Assembly (NCBI GenBank): GCA_033964015.1
Contig: JAWWUD010000108.1
Location: 62,001 to 126,000 of the forward strand
DNA length: 64,000 nucleotides
Reading direction: 5' to 3'
From: Scolanthus callimorphus
Taxonomy: Eukaryota > Cnidaria > Anthozoa > Actiniaria > Edwardsiidae
Both the position numbers and the translations under genes were made by a program. Positions 24,001-31,419 of the stretch are shown one piece after another. Positions within the stretch are counted from its first letter, which is position 1. Every line of letters begins with the position of its first letter. Below the pieces are notes generated by a model. It was given only the letters and a program-made list of their open reading frames with translations, searched no databases and had not been told where the DNA came from.

Positions 24001-25183
24001 TTATTAAAATTAAAATCCTTATAATCGATTTCATTCAGACCCTTGTCAATTTCCAGTGATCTATTTCACCTGCTGAATTCAATTCTGACCATTAAACTAG
24101 TTAACAACCTAAAGATCTCCATTAGTGAATAAAATATTCTGCCAATTTGCACAACTAAAACTGGCTTAAGATTTTTGAATTTAAAATGATTAAGGTCTGA
24201 TTGCATCTGCTGTATTGTTTGTGTACAATATTTTAGACCAGTCTTATTTCTGTTGATAAAATCAACAGTTACAGCCGGGTCTAATTATTTTCTAAATGAA
24301 CTAGAACTTTACGATAACCCCAGATCAGATAAGAAACCTGTAAAACTGAGGTAAAGGTTTTGTAGTTCGTGTCTATCTAAGTGAAATCGTATAAAAACTA
24401 TGATTATTAGAACTATTTACGCTTTATTGTTTTGGGAATTGCTGGGACTATTTCCGGAAGTGAATCTGAAGGCAGTAAAGTCATCAAACTATACCTGTTT
24501 TCTGAGGGTGCGATTTCTCCTTTCACCGGCGTCCCTTTCCTCTTGAACTCTTGATAATTTAGCCTCTAATTCTTCTATTCTAGTATCAGCAACGCTTAAT
24601 AAATCAGCTACATAGGGATCTTGACCGTCTTGAGAGGAACTTGTCTGATTTTTCGCCGGGGAAACAGTACTTTCTATATCCATACGCTGTCTGCGAAACG
24701 GAATCTGCTTTCGCCTTCCACCCGGTGTCTCTACAATCGCATGGAGATTTTTCTCTTGCAGATCCTGTATGCGTTCTGTTTTAACCTTAGAGTCCTTCTC
24801 TAAGGCCTTAACTTTATGAACATATTGAGTATTTAGAAATTTCAGGTCAGCATTTTCGTGCTCAAGCTTTCGAACCGTAGCTTTGAGTTCTCGAATCGAT
24901 TGATCTGCATCCTCGCGCTGTTTTATAAGCTGCAAATGCAGCTCGTTGTTTTCCTTTACTAGCTTAGCATTATCACTTCTATAAGGCTCCACATTATCCT
25001 CATATAATGTCTTGGTTTTCTCGTGTTTAGATTGTTGTAGTTTCAAGTTTTTCAAGCTCTCTGTCGTGTGTACGAGATCGCTGAACAACTTTTCGACCAA
25101 TGGAACCGATTCGATCCAAGCGCTTGCCGATATCCTAGCTGATCTAGTCGCTTTCTAAGCGTGGTAAACTTTCTTTCCGTCAT
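1..25183 (-). CDS. CEP135: Centrosomal protein of 135 kDa (CEP135/Bld10), N-terminal half, gene runs off the left edge
   Basis: Ten exons read right to left: 24495-25183, 22001-22129, 21333-21548, 20531-20596, 19647-19797, 18608-18681, 1469-1627, 1008-1127, 267-356, 86-148. All have GT-AG junctions and matching phases, giving about 586 codons; human CEP135 is about 1140 residues, so roughly the N-terminal half is present. The product is a continuous coiled coil. Segments recognisable against vertebrate CEP135 include [61 protein letters not shown] and [11 protein letters not shown]135 builds the centriole cartwheel and links SAS-6 to microtubules. The first exon has a one-base frame break. 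The intron 1628-18607 contains a MULE transposon and an antisense zinc-finger gene. The start is the ATG at 25181-25183, chosen because [18 protein letters not shown] matches the conserved N-terminus. Confidence 0.93.
86..148 (-). CDS. CEP135: CEP135 exon 10, last in the window
   Basis: 21 codons [18 protein letters not shown].. ending YEQ; human has IQSNVKLLTAERDKLSVLY. Phase 0. The C-terminal half of the gene lies beyond the left edge. Confidence 0.88.
267..356 (-). CDS. CEP135: CEP135 exon 9
   Basis: 30 codons including [18 protein letters not shown]; human has EIHQITRERDELQRMLER. Phase 0, donor GTAAAC. Confidence 0.9.
1008..1127 (-). CDS. CEP135: CEP135 exon 8
   Basis: 40 codons ([18 protein letters not shown].. 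ending PPTRDR), phase 0, donor GTAAGC. It repeats the EEERDFYK theme of exon 7 (KERDYYK), a conserved internal motif. Confidence 0.88.
1170..1250. repeat. Retroelement 3' tail-like repeat with (TAA)n
   Basis: A (taa)n run is followed by a small hairpin pair, gcgccatttct and its partner aatggcgcttc. This resembles the 3' end of a LINE or SINE in minus orientation. It lies in the CEP135 intron between exons 7 and 8. Confidence 0.4.
1469..1627 (-). CDS. CEP135: CEP135 exon 7, downstream of the 17-kb intron
   Basis: 53 codons starting [20 protein letters not shown]. This is continuous with exon 6 (human: [24 protein letters not shown]), which proves that the two exons flanking the MULE and the zinc-finger gene belong to one gene. 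Confidence 0.92.
2982..2991. repeat. Target-site duplication of the MULE, left copy
   Basis: attggaattc, identical to 14572-14581. Confidence 0.9.
2992..3248 (+). repeat. MULE left terminal inverted repeat
   Basis: Near-identical to the reverse complement of 14308-14571. It contains about five copies of a 14-bp iteron (gacccaaaagcgat) beside short gaccaaa/gaccgaa repeats, a plausible transposase-binding array, then a unique block with the landmark ccacagggcacccggaaatg. Short indels separate the two ends. Confidence 0.88.
3270..3335 (+). repeat. Subterminal direct repeat, left copy
   Basis: Just inside the left TIR: ggatctagacttggctgcg, then gacatttt and ctgattcgttacctgcc. The same block recurs in the same orientation at 14244-14299, inside the right TIR, so it is a direct repeat between inverted ends. 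Confidence 0.7.
4033..4038 (-). terminator. Probable polyadenylation signal of the MULE gene
   Basis: AATAAA on the minus strand about 430 bases after the stop codon, inside the element. Confidence 0.45.
4275..4425. mobile_element. Small non-autonomous DNA transposon inside the MULE 3' flank
   Basis: Ends cagcggcgtagccaag and ctggctacgcccctg are inverted, flanked by aacat on both sides. A related family shows up at 19486-19621 and as a single end near 33471. Confidence 0.55.
4468..7092 (-). CDS. MULE gene exon 9: MULE transposase plus SWIM zinc finger
   Basis: About 876 codons if three missing bases (near 6027, 5706 and 5527) are allowed for. Transposase landmarks: first Asp in [17 protein letters not shown]; second Asp in [14 protein letters not shown]; the CxxH motif in GLRCFNHFR; Glu in [15 protein letters not shown] finger in [14 protein letters not shown] (CxC..CxH). 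Then a second zinc-like module, [11 protein letters not shown].., [10 protein letters not shown] and HSKC. The stop is at 4468-4470. All catalytic positions are present; only the frame is interrupted. Confidence 0.85.
4468..13146 (-). CDS. MULE-encoded OTU-protease/MULE transposase/SWIM polyprotein (nine exons, three one-base breaks)
   Basis: Exons: 13127-13146, 12540-13025, 9881-10184, 9657-9785, 9245-9319, 9031-9162, 8288-8419, 7739-7870, 4468-7092. All junctions are GT-AG with compatible phases, giving about 1345 codons once three single missing bases in the last exon are allowed for. Order of domains: OTU cysteine protease; 12-residue SSP-rich repeats; a linker with four SUMO-interaction-like or acidic motifs; MULE DDE transposase with CxxH; SWIM zinc finger; C-terminal Cys-rich module. 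Known family facts: MULE transposases use a D-D-E triad with a C2H motif after the second D, and SWIM fingers are common in them. Inference: the OTU and SUMO-binding parts may regulate stability or targeting of the transposase in the host nucleus. The start is the ATG at 13144-13146, joined in phase to the OTU exon. Confidence 0.85.
7739..7870 (-). CDS. MULE gene exon 8 (duplicated acidic exon, copy 2)
   Basis: 44 codons beginning [20 protein letters not shown] and running into [13 protein letters not shown]. Donor GTAAAAC, acceptor CTCCAG. Paralogous to 8288-8419. Confidence 0.72.
8288..8419 (-). CDS. MULE gene exon 7 (duplicated acidic exon, copy 1)
   Basis: 44 codons beginning [20 protein letters not shown]. 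Same length, phase and layout as 7739-7870, so one arose from the other by exon duplication. Confidence 0.72.
9031..9162 (-). CDS. MULE gene exon 6 with SUMO-interaction-like motif
   Basis: 44 codons. Contains [13 protein letters not shown], again hydrophobic residues followed by S-S-D-D-E, and a basic tail ALKQARKK. Phase 0 at both ends. Confidence 0.72.
9245..9319 (-). CDS. MULE gene exon 5 with SUMO-interaction-like motif
   Basis: 25 codons [16 protein letters not shown].. ending PSNEK. A hydrophobic core V-V-V-L followed by S-S-D-E-E is the classic SUMO-interaction pattern (branched hydrophobics, then phosphorylatable acidic run). Function is inference. Confidence 0.72.
9657..9785 (-). 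CDS. MULE gene exon 4
   Basis: 43 codons, phase 0: [18 protein letters not shown], then a stretch ending [11 protein letters not shown]. No domain recognised. Splice signals are TTACAG and GTTAGT. Confidence 0.75.
9881..10184 (-). CDS. MULE gene exon 3: 12-residue tandem repeats
   Basis: A 36-bp coding minisatellite, about eight copies of [12 protein letters not shown], basic and rich in S-P sites, ending NLAKRK. The acceptor ATTTAG fits the preceding phase-2 exon, and the donor GTAATC leaves phase 0. The unit is also open on the plus strand, but only the minus reading connects to flanking exons. Likely a flexible linker. Confidence 0.75.
10321..10707. mobile_element. Fold-back (palindromic) element in MULE intron 2
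   Basis: Ends agagtactcaagtg and cacttgagtactct are inverted. Inner arms also pair (gaccgagatatggcc with ggccatatctcggtc; atacagtgattt with aagtcactgtat). Confidence 0.6.
11464..11820. mobile_element. Non-autonomous element, ccatatttttggggcg family
   Basis: Left end ccatatttttggggcgg then gggtgctcgtcg; right end cgacgagcacc then gccccaaaaatatg. Internal cccctaaaaggtacc repeats. A diverged relative lies at 17518-18130. Confidence 0.55.
12540..13025 (-). CDS. MULE gene exon 2: OTU-family cysteine protease domain
   Basis: 162 codons. The nucleophile motif is [13 protein letters not shown] (OTU consensus D-G-x-C with a following R-A-L), and the distal histidine motif is [11 protein letters not shown] near the end of the exon, so the expected D, C and H positions are present. 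Length is typical for an OTU fold (about 130-160 residues). OTU proteases cleave ubiquitin or related chains; substrate cannot be told from sequence. Confidence 0.82.
13127..13146 (-). CDS. MULE gene exon 1 (start codon)
   Basis: Twenty bases, M-A-A-T-S-T plus two bases, with a consensus donor GTAAGT. The phase fits exactly with an acceptor at 13027-13026. Short start exons are hard to prove without RNA evidence. Confidence 0.6.
13846..13983. mobile_element. Short MITE with ggggccggttcc ends
   Basis: Inverted termini ggggccggttcc and ggaaccggcccc, with internal paired ggataaagttatcc-type blocks. Lies between the MULE start codon and its right TIR. Confidence 0.55.
14244..14299 (+). repeat. 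Subterminal direct repeat, right copy
   Basis: ggatctcgacttggcggcg..ttgattcgttacctgcc matches 3270-3335 in the same orientation, unlike the adjacent TIR. Confidence 0.7.
14308..14571 (-). repeat. MULE right terminal inverted repeat
   Basis: Inverted partner of 2992-3248, with four iteron copies in the opposite orientation (atcgcttttgggtc). It carries an extra short block (cgccatattgttttac) absent from the left end. Confidence 0.88.
14572..14581. repeat. Target-site duplication of the MULE, right copy
   Basis: attggaattc, identical to 2982-2991. Confidence 0.9.
15182..15289 (+). CDS. WW-like exon of the zinc-finger gene
   Basis: Phase 0 junction to exon 2 gives ..[14 protein letters not shown]. 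The exon has WW spacing (W-x22-W) but no proline after the second W, so the assignment is tentative. Confidence 0.6.
15182..17482 (+). CDS. WW-like domain plus C2H2 zinc-finger protein, nested antisense in CEP135
   Basis: Exon 1 15182-15289 (ATG to GTAACG donor, 36 codons, phase 0), exon 2 15773-17482; 605 residues in all. Exon 1 encodes [19 protein letters not shown].. to EYKW: two Trp 23 apart with an aromatic YY and HNP between, as in WW domains. Exon 2 starts with a Lys-rich stretch holding three psi-K-x-E sumoylation-type sites (VKVE, VKLE, VKLE), then 13 canonical C2H2 fingers with TGEKPY-type linkers and a fourteenth degenerate one (NCMKKH in place of H..H), then a long Asp/Glu tail. 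Probable nuclear DNA-binding regulator. A likely acceptor just before the ATG suggests an upstream untranslated exon. Confidence 0.85.
15773..17482 (+). CDS. Zinc-finger exon of the WW-C2H2 gene
   Basis: One uninterrupted exon carries all 14 fingers and the acidic tail. Acceptor CAAAG at 15772. The open frame extends upstream to 15692, but that part reads as intron, not protein. Confidence 0.85.
   Translation, partial: ENKKARKPKKSKVKVESGQNDNKTAAKKSPAKVKLEPLEEDVNNNMSASMESPGMVKLEPVDVEGMEEFPGKNTEANMEENVEENLADTLDSKENVKVKVKKTSSAASRRFICEYCQRAFNRLEHLKIHERIHTGEKPYVCKVCDSSFAQSANFARHMRLHTGERPYKCKYCPKTFYDVTCVIRHQHTHTGAKPYVCKICDKGFTNPGNLNVHMRTHTGARPYTCDICNKSFGSTSTLNTHKFVHKDTKPYPCKICNSSFALKSGLAQHMKWHSGDRPFKCDLCDKGFVDNSSLKRHARSHTGLRPHECKMCGKAYTSASHLTRHMKVHLGEKPFECTDCDKKFSERSYLRAHQKTHTGEKPHVCQICNKAFAHKSSFQSHVKNHSSDKPCKCPTCGMGFVNKARVRQHVKVVHAESKPYVCKVCNRAFVLPHYLSRHMETHENPKFLQCDECGKRFLQPAVLERHKRQHNGEEPYECEICKKAFADPRSKANCMKKHKMEDDDEEEEEEEEEEEVEEWEEDDSDEEEEVEDMEDEDIGMSSTERHADVRGYSSIKEEKEEESSDEIIE
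17518..18130. mobile_element. Non-autonomous element, relative of 11464-11820
   Basis: Ends ggactcccatattttttt and ccaatatgggattcccc are inverted, with internal cccctaaaagatac blocks. It begins about 35 bases after the zinc-finger stop, so it probably supplies part of the 3' UTR. Confidence 0.5.
18608..18681 (-). CDS. CEP135: CEP135 exon 6, upstream of the 17-kb intron
   Basis: 74 nt; with the base carried over it encodes [16 protein letters not shown] and then VKGKKARDK. The donor GTAGGT opens the giant intron. Confidence 0.88.
19486..19621. mobile_element. Small DNA transposon, ggcgtagccag family
   Basis: Ends tgggacgtatagccagc and ttagctacgcccttgca are imperfect inverted repeats, with an A-run inside. 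Lies in the intron between CEP135 exons 5 and 6. Confidence 0.4.
19647..19797 (-). CDS. CEP135: CEP135 exon 5
   Basis: 151 nt, ends in phase 1. Encodes [18 protein letters not shown], then [14 protein letters not shown]. The split codon joins the next exon to give [15 protein letters not shown], a CEP135 hallmark. Confidence 0.9.
19881..20300. mobile_element. Long palindromic MITE in CEP135 intron
   Basis: Near-perfect arms of about 180 bp run from ataggctgttatca to tgataacggcctat and share attgattaataatattt, catccgtat and ttcccatacatttct blocks. A second, more diverged copy is at 47411-47737, and the end sequence ggcctattgggatgtaa also occurs at 32-48. Confidence 0.7.
20531..20596 (-). CDS. 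CEP135: CEP135 exon 4
   Basis: 22 codons ([17 protein letters not shown].. to LELRK), phase 0 at both ends, acceptor TTAG and donor GTATGTGAG. The exon is too short to recognise alone; it is supported by phase and by its position between clear CEP135 exons. Confidence 0.8.
20813..20900 (-). repeat. Retroelement 3' end with (TTA)n tail
   Basis: Minus strand reads ..catgaaataaagttattatt followed by more (att) units, the pattern of LINE-derived 3' ends. No coding part seen. Confidence 0.4.
21333..21548 (-). CDS. CEP135: CEP135 exon 3
   Basis: 72 codons of heptad-rich coiled coil beginning [18 protein letters not shown], nearly identical to the same block in vertebrate CEP135 (VDFLQQANKDLEKR). 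Donor GTGAGT follows DLAAAN. Confidence 0.93.
22001..22129 (-). CDS. CEP135: CEP135 exon 2
   Basis: 43 codons, phase 0 at both ends. It encodes [18 protein letters not shown] and ends in VVAHLNVQ, matching the conserved EIERL..LDGGR and AHLNIQ segments of CEP135. Acceptor AG at 22131-22130, donor GTATGC. Confidence 0.92.
24495..25183 (-). CDS. CEP135: CEP135 first coding exon, with a one-base frame break
   Basis: Translation from the ATG gives a conserved start ending ..LGYRQALG. The following conserved stretch [10 protein letters not shown] is in another frame. Adding one base near 25115 restores the frame; with it the exon is 690 nt (230 codons) and joins the next exon in phase 0. The donor is GTATAG at 24494-24489. 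The exon covers the N-terminal microtubule-binding and coiled-coil region. An automatic caller would start the gene downstream of the break. Confidence 0.9.
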
Positions 25184-26213
25184 TATATAAACCCTTGATC
25201 ACAATGAGTTTGAGTTTCATTGACAGAATTCGTAGAAATCGCCAAATAAACGAGCCATTTCGGGTTCAAAGACCGTTAGTAGATTTCGCGGCACTAAGGA
25301 CGCTTGATTGACTAGAAGGCGCATGCGCAGCTTTCAAATTTGCCTCTGTTTACGGTGAAAGTTTGGAGATTTGATGCGTTGATCACCTAATCAAGTATTT
25401 TGTTTATTTTGAAGCCTAAAAGTGTTCAATCTGACACCTAAAATGTTTCAAGTTGAAAAGTGTATACGGTTCTTGACTAACTGAAATGTTTTAACAATAC
25501 TATGAGTATCTTTGCGCTTGAGCCTTTTTTTTGCCTTGTGAGAGCCCGGATAGCCAAATTTGGGGTCGAAAAAGCAACTTCCAATTGCTGGTGACCTTTT
25601 TTTTTGTTGGTTTGTGTTTCTGTGGGAAAGGAGGCAGATTTCTGAATTTAAAAAAAATGGCCGCTGGCATACCATAGTAAGCCCAACCGGTGCTAGTTAG
25701 TTACCCCTTCTTACCGGTAGTTCCGTTTCTTCAGTAGTGAGCCCAAAGATCAAACATATTTTGCTGCCTACAAATAGCGATACAGTCAAGAAATAATTCC
25801 AGTGCTGGTCTAGATGTAAACACGCGTCTAGGGTGGTCAGAAATAAACGAATTCTGAAAAACTTTGGTCTCAGGTTGTTTTCGCCCTAACTAAACAGTAG
25901 TGTGTCCTCGGCGCGCGCGCGCGGAGGATGAGCCTCGATTTTGTGCTTCCAATAATGCTCGAACTGTCCTTGACACTGTCACGAATAGCACGCATACCCA
26001 ACATATCCCATGTCAAAACTGCCAAACTGTGCAAGTTTCATGTTTCTTTCGACCCCCGGGCATGCATAAAGCCTTTCTTCCGATCTCCAAGTGATAAACA
26101 CGTTCCACACCCCGCAGCGTCCAAAGTTGAACTTGATTGAATGCTCAGCGCGCTTGTGCACCTTCACAAGTAAGGAGAACAAGAAAAGAAGAAAATTCTA
26201 TTCCTTTTTGACA
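25184..26213. other. Divergent intergenic region between CEP135 and caveolin
   Basis: About 1 kb separates the two start codons, which point away from each other, so promoters of both genes must lie here. A GC-alternating run gcgcgcgcgcgcg sits at about 25911. No TATA box was assigned. Confidence 0.5.
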
Positions 26214-28191
26214 ATGATGACTTCTGAGGAAAAGCTAGCAGATGCGGAGATCGGCGAGGAAGCCACATCATATCACGCAAGCGGAGAACATGTGGAAGTC
26301 ACAGTTGGACCGGGTTCAAACGCGATGAGGCCTTCGCAAAGAGGACACAAGTTTGACAACTTGGAACGCGACCCAAACATCATGAACGACCACGTCAAGG
26401 TATGTATGTTTCCTAGGCTTGTAGTCGCGCCTGTGTGAAATGTACAAATCGAGGGTTATCGGCGTAGAATAGTTGATCACTGTTACGATCAGATTTATAT
26501 GTGTTGTTGAATTCGGTCTCTCATCACATGTCGTGTGACAAGCTAATGATTAAAATAGTCCAACTTTTATCATCAAGCCCCACTTCCTTAATTTCTGCGT
26601 TGAAACATTGATGATCAGAACCACTGTTTATTTTCCTTCTACGTAGAAAGCAACAATCTTATACCAATATAAAGCCACCATTAGAACTACGCCCGGACTT
26701 ATTTTGTTATTTTTCGTCCCACAAGGTGAAAGGTGTGCGTGTTTAGGATTTTCCCGTCATGTCTTGTTTCAAACTCACCCGGACATGCTCGGGCACCCTG
26801 TGGTGGCAGAAACAAGACCAAACAGCGACGGGGCGTCGCCTATAAAAACAGTCACTATACCGAAATAGAAACTTCTGCAGCTTTCTCAGTAGCCATACTA
26901 TTATGTAGTGCTGGTTCACGATCTTTACAGTGTCGAAAACCTGTCAACTCTCGGGTTTATCTTTGTCCAAACAACAACAAACAAATGTCTTTATTTACAT
27001 ATCAACACTGAGCATTATACTCGTTTACCGTGGTGATTTATACGGCACTTGCAGAAATTCGTCACACAATTTAATTGCGCTTTCGCTCAGAATTTTGTAC
27101 AAAAAATGGTACAGGGAATAGACCCCCTCGGCTTGGACGTAATGTTTTCCCATTTCAGATCACAATGGCATTCCCATGAGTATTCTTTCTTTCTTCCTCT
27201 GCTGCGCACCAGAGGATAAATGAATAGAAGCATTCCAAACAAAGAAAAAATATTCAAATGAATGTCACGTGATCTTTCGCTGTCGTACACCGTGTAGACA
27301 AGGCCTAAGCCCCCGGCCAATCATCTCCGACGCTACAGTTTAGACAGAAGCGGAACGTGCGCCTTCAGGCTCATCAGAGCTCTGCGCGTGTCTACGCAGA
27401 TTTTACTAGTATTACAGCTTATTCCAAATTGGCAGCTTTTTGCAGTTTTTCCTGTTCCGCCAGTCAGTCATGATATCGACTAATAAGGTCTTCGAAGAAA
27501 ACAAAACAGACAAAAGCCGCGGCGGAAGCCATTTGACTGCACTTGGCGAAACAACAGACAAAAGCCGCGGCGGAAGCCATTTGACTGCACTAGGCGAAAC
27601 AACACCCAATTGGCTCAGAGCGTTTCTAGTGAAACCCTACCCCAAAGCCAGATGAGTTGTGAAAAAGTTGCCATTCTCCTCGTCGAACGATGTCGAAAAC
27701 GTTGGTGCTTCGTTCGACTTCAAAACTCGTGCACGCACTCCCAATGCTTTCAATGTTATAGTTTCATCGCACGGAATTTCTTATAGTAGCTTGAGTTAAT
27801 TAAACTAATGTTTGATAATTATCCACAGGTCTTCTTCCAAGACGTGTTTGCCGAGCCCGATGGCAGTCACAGCATCGATGGCATCTGGCGCGCGAGCTAC
27901 ACAACTTTCACTGCTACAAAATATTGCTGCTATCGTCTGCTCACCGCCATATTCGGGGTCCCTACCGCCATACTCTGCGGCTGCCTCTTCGCGTTTCTCA
28001 GTTTTGATTATGTCTGGTGCATAATGCCCTGCCTGCGAGCCTACATTATCGAGCTACAGTGTCTTGGCAAAGTGTGTGGCCTGCTCGTCAAAACATTCTG
28101 TGATCCGTTCTTCGAGTCCGTGGGCAGAATCTTCAGCGGGATAAGATATGTAAAGATTAAAGCTACAAATAACGCGATACTAAATGCTTAG
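26214..28191 (+). CDS. Caveolin
   Basis: Exon 1 26214-26399, exon 2 27829-28191, phase 0, 182 residues (human CAV1 has 178). The signature FQDVFAEPDG matches the caveolin FEDVIAEPEG. The scaffolding segment DGIWRASYTTFTATKY is followed by the hydrophobic hairpin LTAIFGVPTAILCGCLF.. FLSFDYVWCIMPC. Three cysteines match the palmitoylated trio of CAV1 (MPC, LQC, TFC before DPFFES). Caveolins insert into the cytosolic leaflet and build caveolae or related scaffolds. There are two adjacent ATGs; the first is used here. Which vertebrate paralogue is closest cannot be decided by eye. Confidence 0.95.
27506..27602. repeat. Two-copy 48-bp tandem repeat in caveolin intron
   Basis: Unit acagacaaaagccgcggcgg.. 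recurs with one difference at a 48-bp spacing. Confidence 0.7.
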
Positions 28192-28376
28192 ATGATGGGC
28201 ACTTATAGCCTTTGCAGCAGGCATCTCGAAAAGAACGCCATGAAGCACACCGCCTCATGATCCGCCAACACTAGATAGGTAACACGGTAAGCACGGTAGT
28301 TCTATCAGCGATGCTGCAAGCCGTTGTGTATCTATCAAAGCTAAACATCTGACTGTAGCGCACTAACATTTATGAC

Positions 28377-28382
28377 AATAAA
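28377..28382 (+). terminator. Probable caveolin polyadenylation signal
   Basis: AATAAA about 185 bases after the caveolin stop codon. Confidence 0.5.
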
Positions 28383-28421
28383 TACAAAATGACTAACATT
28401 TATGACAAAAAATTCTCTGAA

Positions 28422-28891
28422 AACTGACTGTAGACTGCTTGCAATCCCTTCTTTTGCGAACGTCCGTGCGTTCTCGCACCTTCGGTTCTCGCTCGTGGTA
28501 CTTCAAGCCATCCCATCGGCGCAGTTTTTTCACGCGCTCGTTTTCACGGCCGGACGCTCGCCTCGCAGGGGAGGCTCTGGTGACATCATGTGCCTTCGCT
28601 GATTCGTTTCCTAGTCGTCTGTTAAAGGGGCACTCGCACGCTTGCCTGAGCAGAAAATCATTCAAATCGCAATCCAATTCCATCCTCTTCATAATAGATA
28701 CAAACGCTATAGATTTGTGTTGATTTAACAGACTTGAACGCTCTAAAAGTAATTTTGAGGCATAAAACCACCATTTGTTTTAGTATGTGTCGGTGGCTGT
28801 CACCAGAGCCTCTCCCGCGAGGTGACGAGCCGGGGAGCTCTGGGTACCAGAATGACAAAGTAAGGACTGCAAGCAGTCTGACTGACTGTAG
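28422..28891. mobile_element. Fold-back element with ctgactgtagactgcttgca ends
   Basis: Ends are inverted (actgtagactgcttgca against tgcaagcagtctgactg). A gtcaccagagcctc.. gagctctgggtac block related to copies at 42891-43035 and about 52330-52556 is inside. Confidence 0.5.
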
Positions 28892-29927
28892 CGTTTGTTA
28901 CAAGTTGCATTAGACTAAATCCAGCCTTTGGTAGTCAGTCTGTTTCTCCGCCTATGCCGCTGGTCAGCATGGTTTTACGGCCGTTGTTATTTGCGATGAA
29001 CAATGTGATGGAAATTGTGGGATAATTTTAAGCTGCATTTTGCGACTCATAATCTGCCTGTCCTTCTCGCTCAACATTTGCACTTCAGCATATTTACTAG
29101 ACTTGAGGGAAAAGAAATAAAAAAAAAACAGGACCATACTTCCAGACAAAGAGCTGAAGCGTCGTATGGCGACCGTACGGTTCTTACGCCCACGCCAGAG
29201 ATTTCGGCCCTGACAGTCGCTATCCTGGTGTTGAATTGTTCAGTAGCTAGATACCTAGACCATATAAGGACGACCCTTGTACCGTTAGTGAACAATCAAC
29301 ACTATTAATTTTGCATCACCAACGTATTTATAGGTCTGATGAGTGTGTTAGAGATCCATGTGGGGCAGGTTGTCGATTCTTTATCTTCGTTATCTTTATC
29401 TGTCTGCAGAAAACGTTCTCACAGTTTCAACTTCACATGCTTTATTCCGTGTTTTATTCATCATAATCCAATAAGCTTATATGGACACGAGAACGAGTTT
29501 CTTTTGTATTTTTTCGTTTGCGCATGCGTATACACGTCATCTCGTCTAATTTTATTTTTCCCTTAACATACGCTCATGGATCCCCAGAGAACTCTTCTAA
29601 GGATGTCCAGTGTTGTATCCTCAGCTTTTTATTTTTAAACACTATTTTTTTAAACGAAGGGGTGGCGTATGGTAAATGCGTGGTTTTCCGAAATTCTTGG
29701 AGGTTAGTAGCGGATGTACACAGGCTATAAAATCCCTGGATCATCCGCCACTGATAAGCTATCAAAGCGAGTAAGCGGAGGAGAAAGAAAAAACTTCCTG
29801 AAATCTGACTGTAACAATATATAGTCTAAACTCTAAACCCGTCCCTGTATATTATAGAATATACTATGTAGAATATAGCTTCGTATATGGTGACTACAAT
29901 CAGATACAAAACGTTGACGCACTTGCT

Positions 29928-30171
29928 TCCCCTTCCCTCCGCCCTTTCAATGTTTCTAATAAGCCTATTTGGAGGTTAAATTTCGTGTTTAGTGCGCATG
30001 CGATTTTAGTCCGAATTTCTTGTTTACTAAGAACAAAGAGAAGTTAAACAAGAGATTCGGACTAAAATCGCGTGCGCACTGAACACGAAATTTAAACTCA
30101 AACTAAGGCTTATTGAGCTGGACCAGCGGCCTAATTTTCCAGCCAACATTGAAAAGAGGCAGGGAAGGGAA
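29928..30171. mobile_element. Fold-back MITE
   Basis: Arms of about 100 bp: gcgcatgcgattttagtccg and cggactaaaatcgcgtgcgc near the centre, ttcccttcc..caatg and cattg..gggaaggga at the ends. Confidence 0.6.
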
Positions 30172-31087
30172 CGGAAGCCAGGGTAAGTGCGCTAACTACT
30201 TTTGCATTTGATTGTAGTACATAAAAATAAATCTAGGCCAATTTCTTATCATTTTAGTATTAAATTTCAATACGCGTTATTTACTTGATAATTTCTCTGT
30301 ATTACAATATAAGAAAATATTATATATAACAATGGTAGAACGGAACTGAAACACAGGATACCTAGATAAACTGATTAAAAAACGTCCGTATCGTGAAAAA
30401 CCCCGCAGTTTGTTATCGCGGCGGTCATCTTGGACGCGCGGATGGAATGGCCTGAAGCGCGCATGATGATGGCTGCCGCGACTACGAACTCCGGGGTTTT
30501 TCGGGATAAAAAAACGACGCCTGTGAGCAGGCTAAAAAGTCCTTTTTCTTAAACGATTACACATTATTATTGAATCTGACGAACCCCGATGTTGCGAACT
30601 AATCAAGTCTATAACAACGAGGACCCAGTTCTCAATACTTGTGCGCTTTCCAAATTAAATGTTCTATGTTCAAGGTGTTATTGGTACTTTCTTCAGAGGC
30701 TATAATCATGTAAAATTGGCGTACGGCTAGATCCAACAAATGAACAATAACGATAACCGGTCCTGAAAGGAGCTTGGTGCTGGTGCGCACTCACACAATG
30801 ACACAGGTTCTAAACTTTCTCGTACCCGGAGCCTCGCGAGCTCCACGCGTCATCTCGTGGGAGACGCTCTGGTATAAACGTTGAAGCATGATGCACGGGA
30901 TTTTAAACAGCGCCGCTGAGACAATAAGCTTACTGCGCATGCCCCAAAGTTCAAAATCAGCCAATCAGTAAAGGCTATTCAGTGGCTATTACCAGAGCAT
31001 CCCACGACAAGCCGGAGAGCTCTGCGCGTGCGCATGACAATGGTTTCTCAGAGCCATACACCGAGGACGTTTATTGGCGTATGACCT

Positions 31088-31419
31088 GCGCGCTACGCAA
31101 CAACCGCCAATGAAGGCTCTTTTAGAGCTCCGTGGGTGAGCGGCAATCAGTTACGTCACTGAATGACGGCCGCGCGGTCACAAGGAGTCTGAAGGAGTCT
31201 GCGCGCCACGCAACAACCGCCAATGAAGGCTCTTTTAGAGCTCCGTGGGTGAGCGGCAATCAGTTACGTCACTGAATGACGGCCGCGCGGTCACAAGGAG
31301 TCTGAAGGAGTCTGCGCGCCACGCAACAACCGCCAATGAAGGCTCTTTTAGAGCTCCGTGGGTGAGCGGCAATCAGTTACGTCACTGAATGACGGCCGCG
31401 CGGTCACAAGGAGTCTGAA
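31088..31419. repeat. 113-bp tandem repeat, three copies
   Basis: Unit starts at 31088, 31201 and 31314 with nearly identical sequence. It contains gttacgtcactgaatgac, which resembles a CRE/ATF site, so each unit repeats that motif. Confidence 0.85.

Noticed and set aside
27412..27655. Open frames over the caveolin intron repeat
   Set aside because: They follow a two-copy 48-bp repeat and have no splice support.
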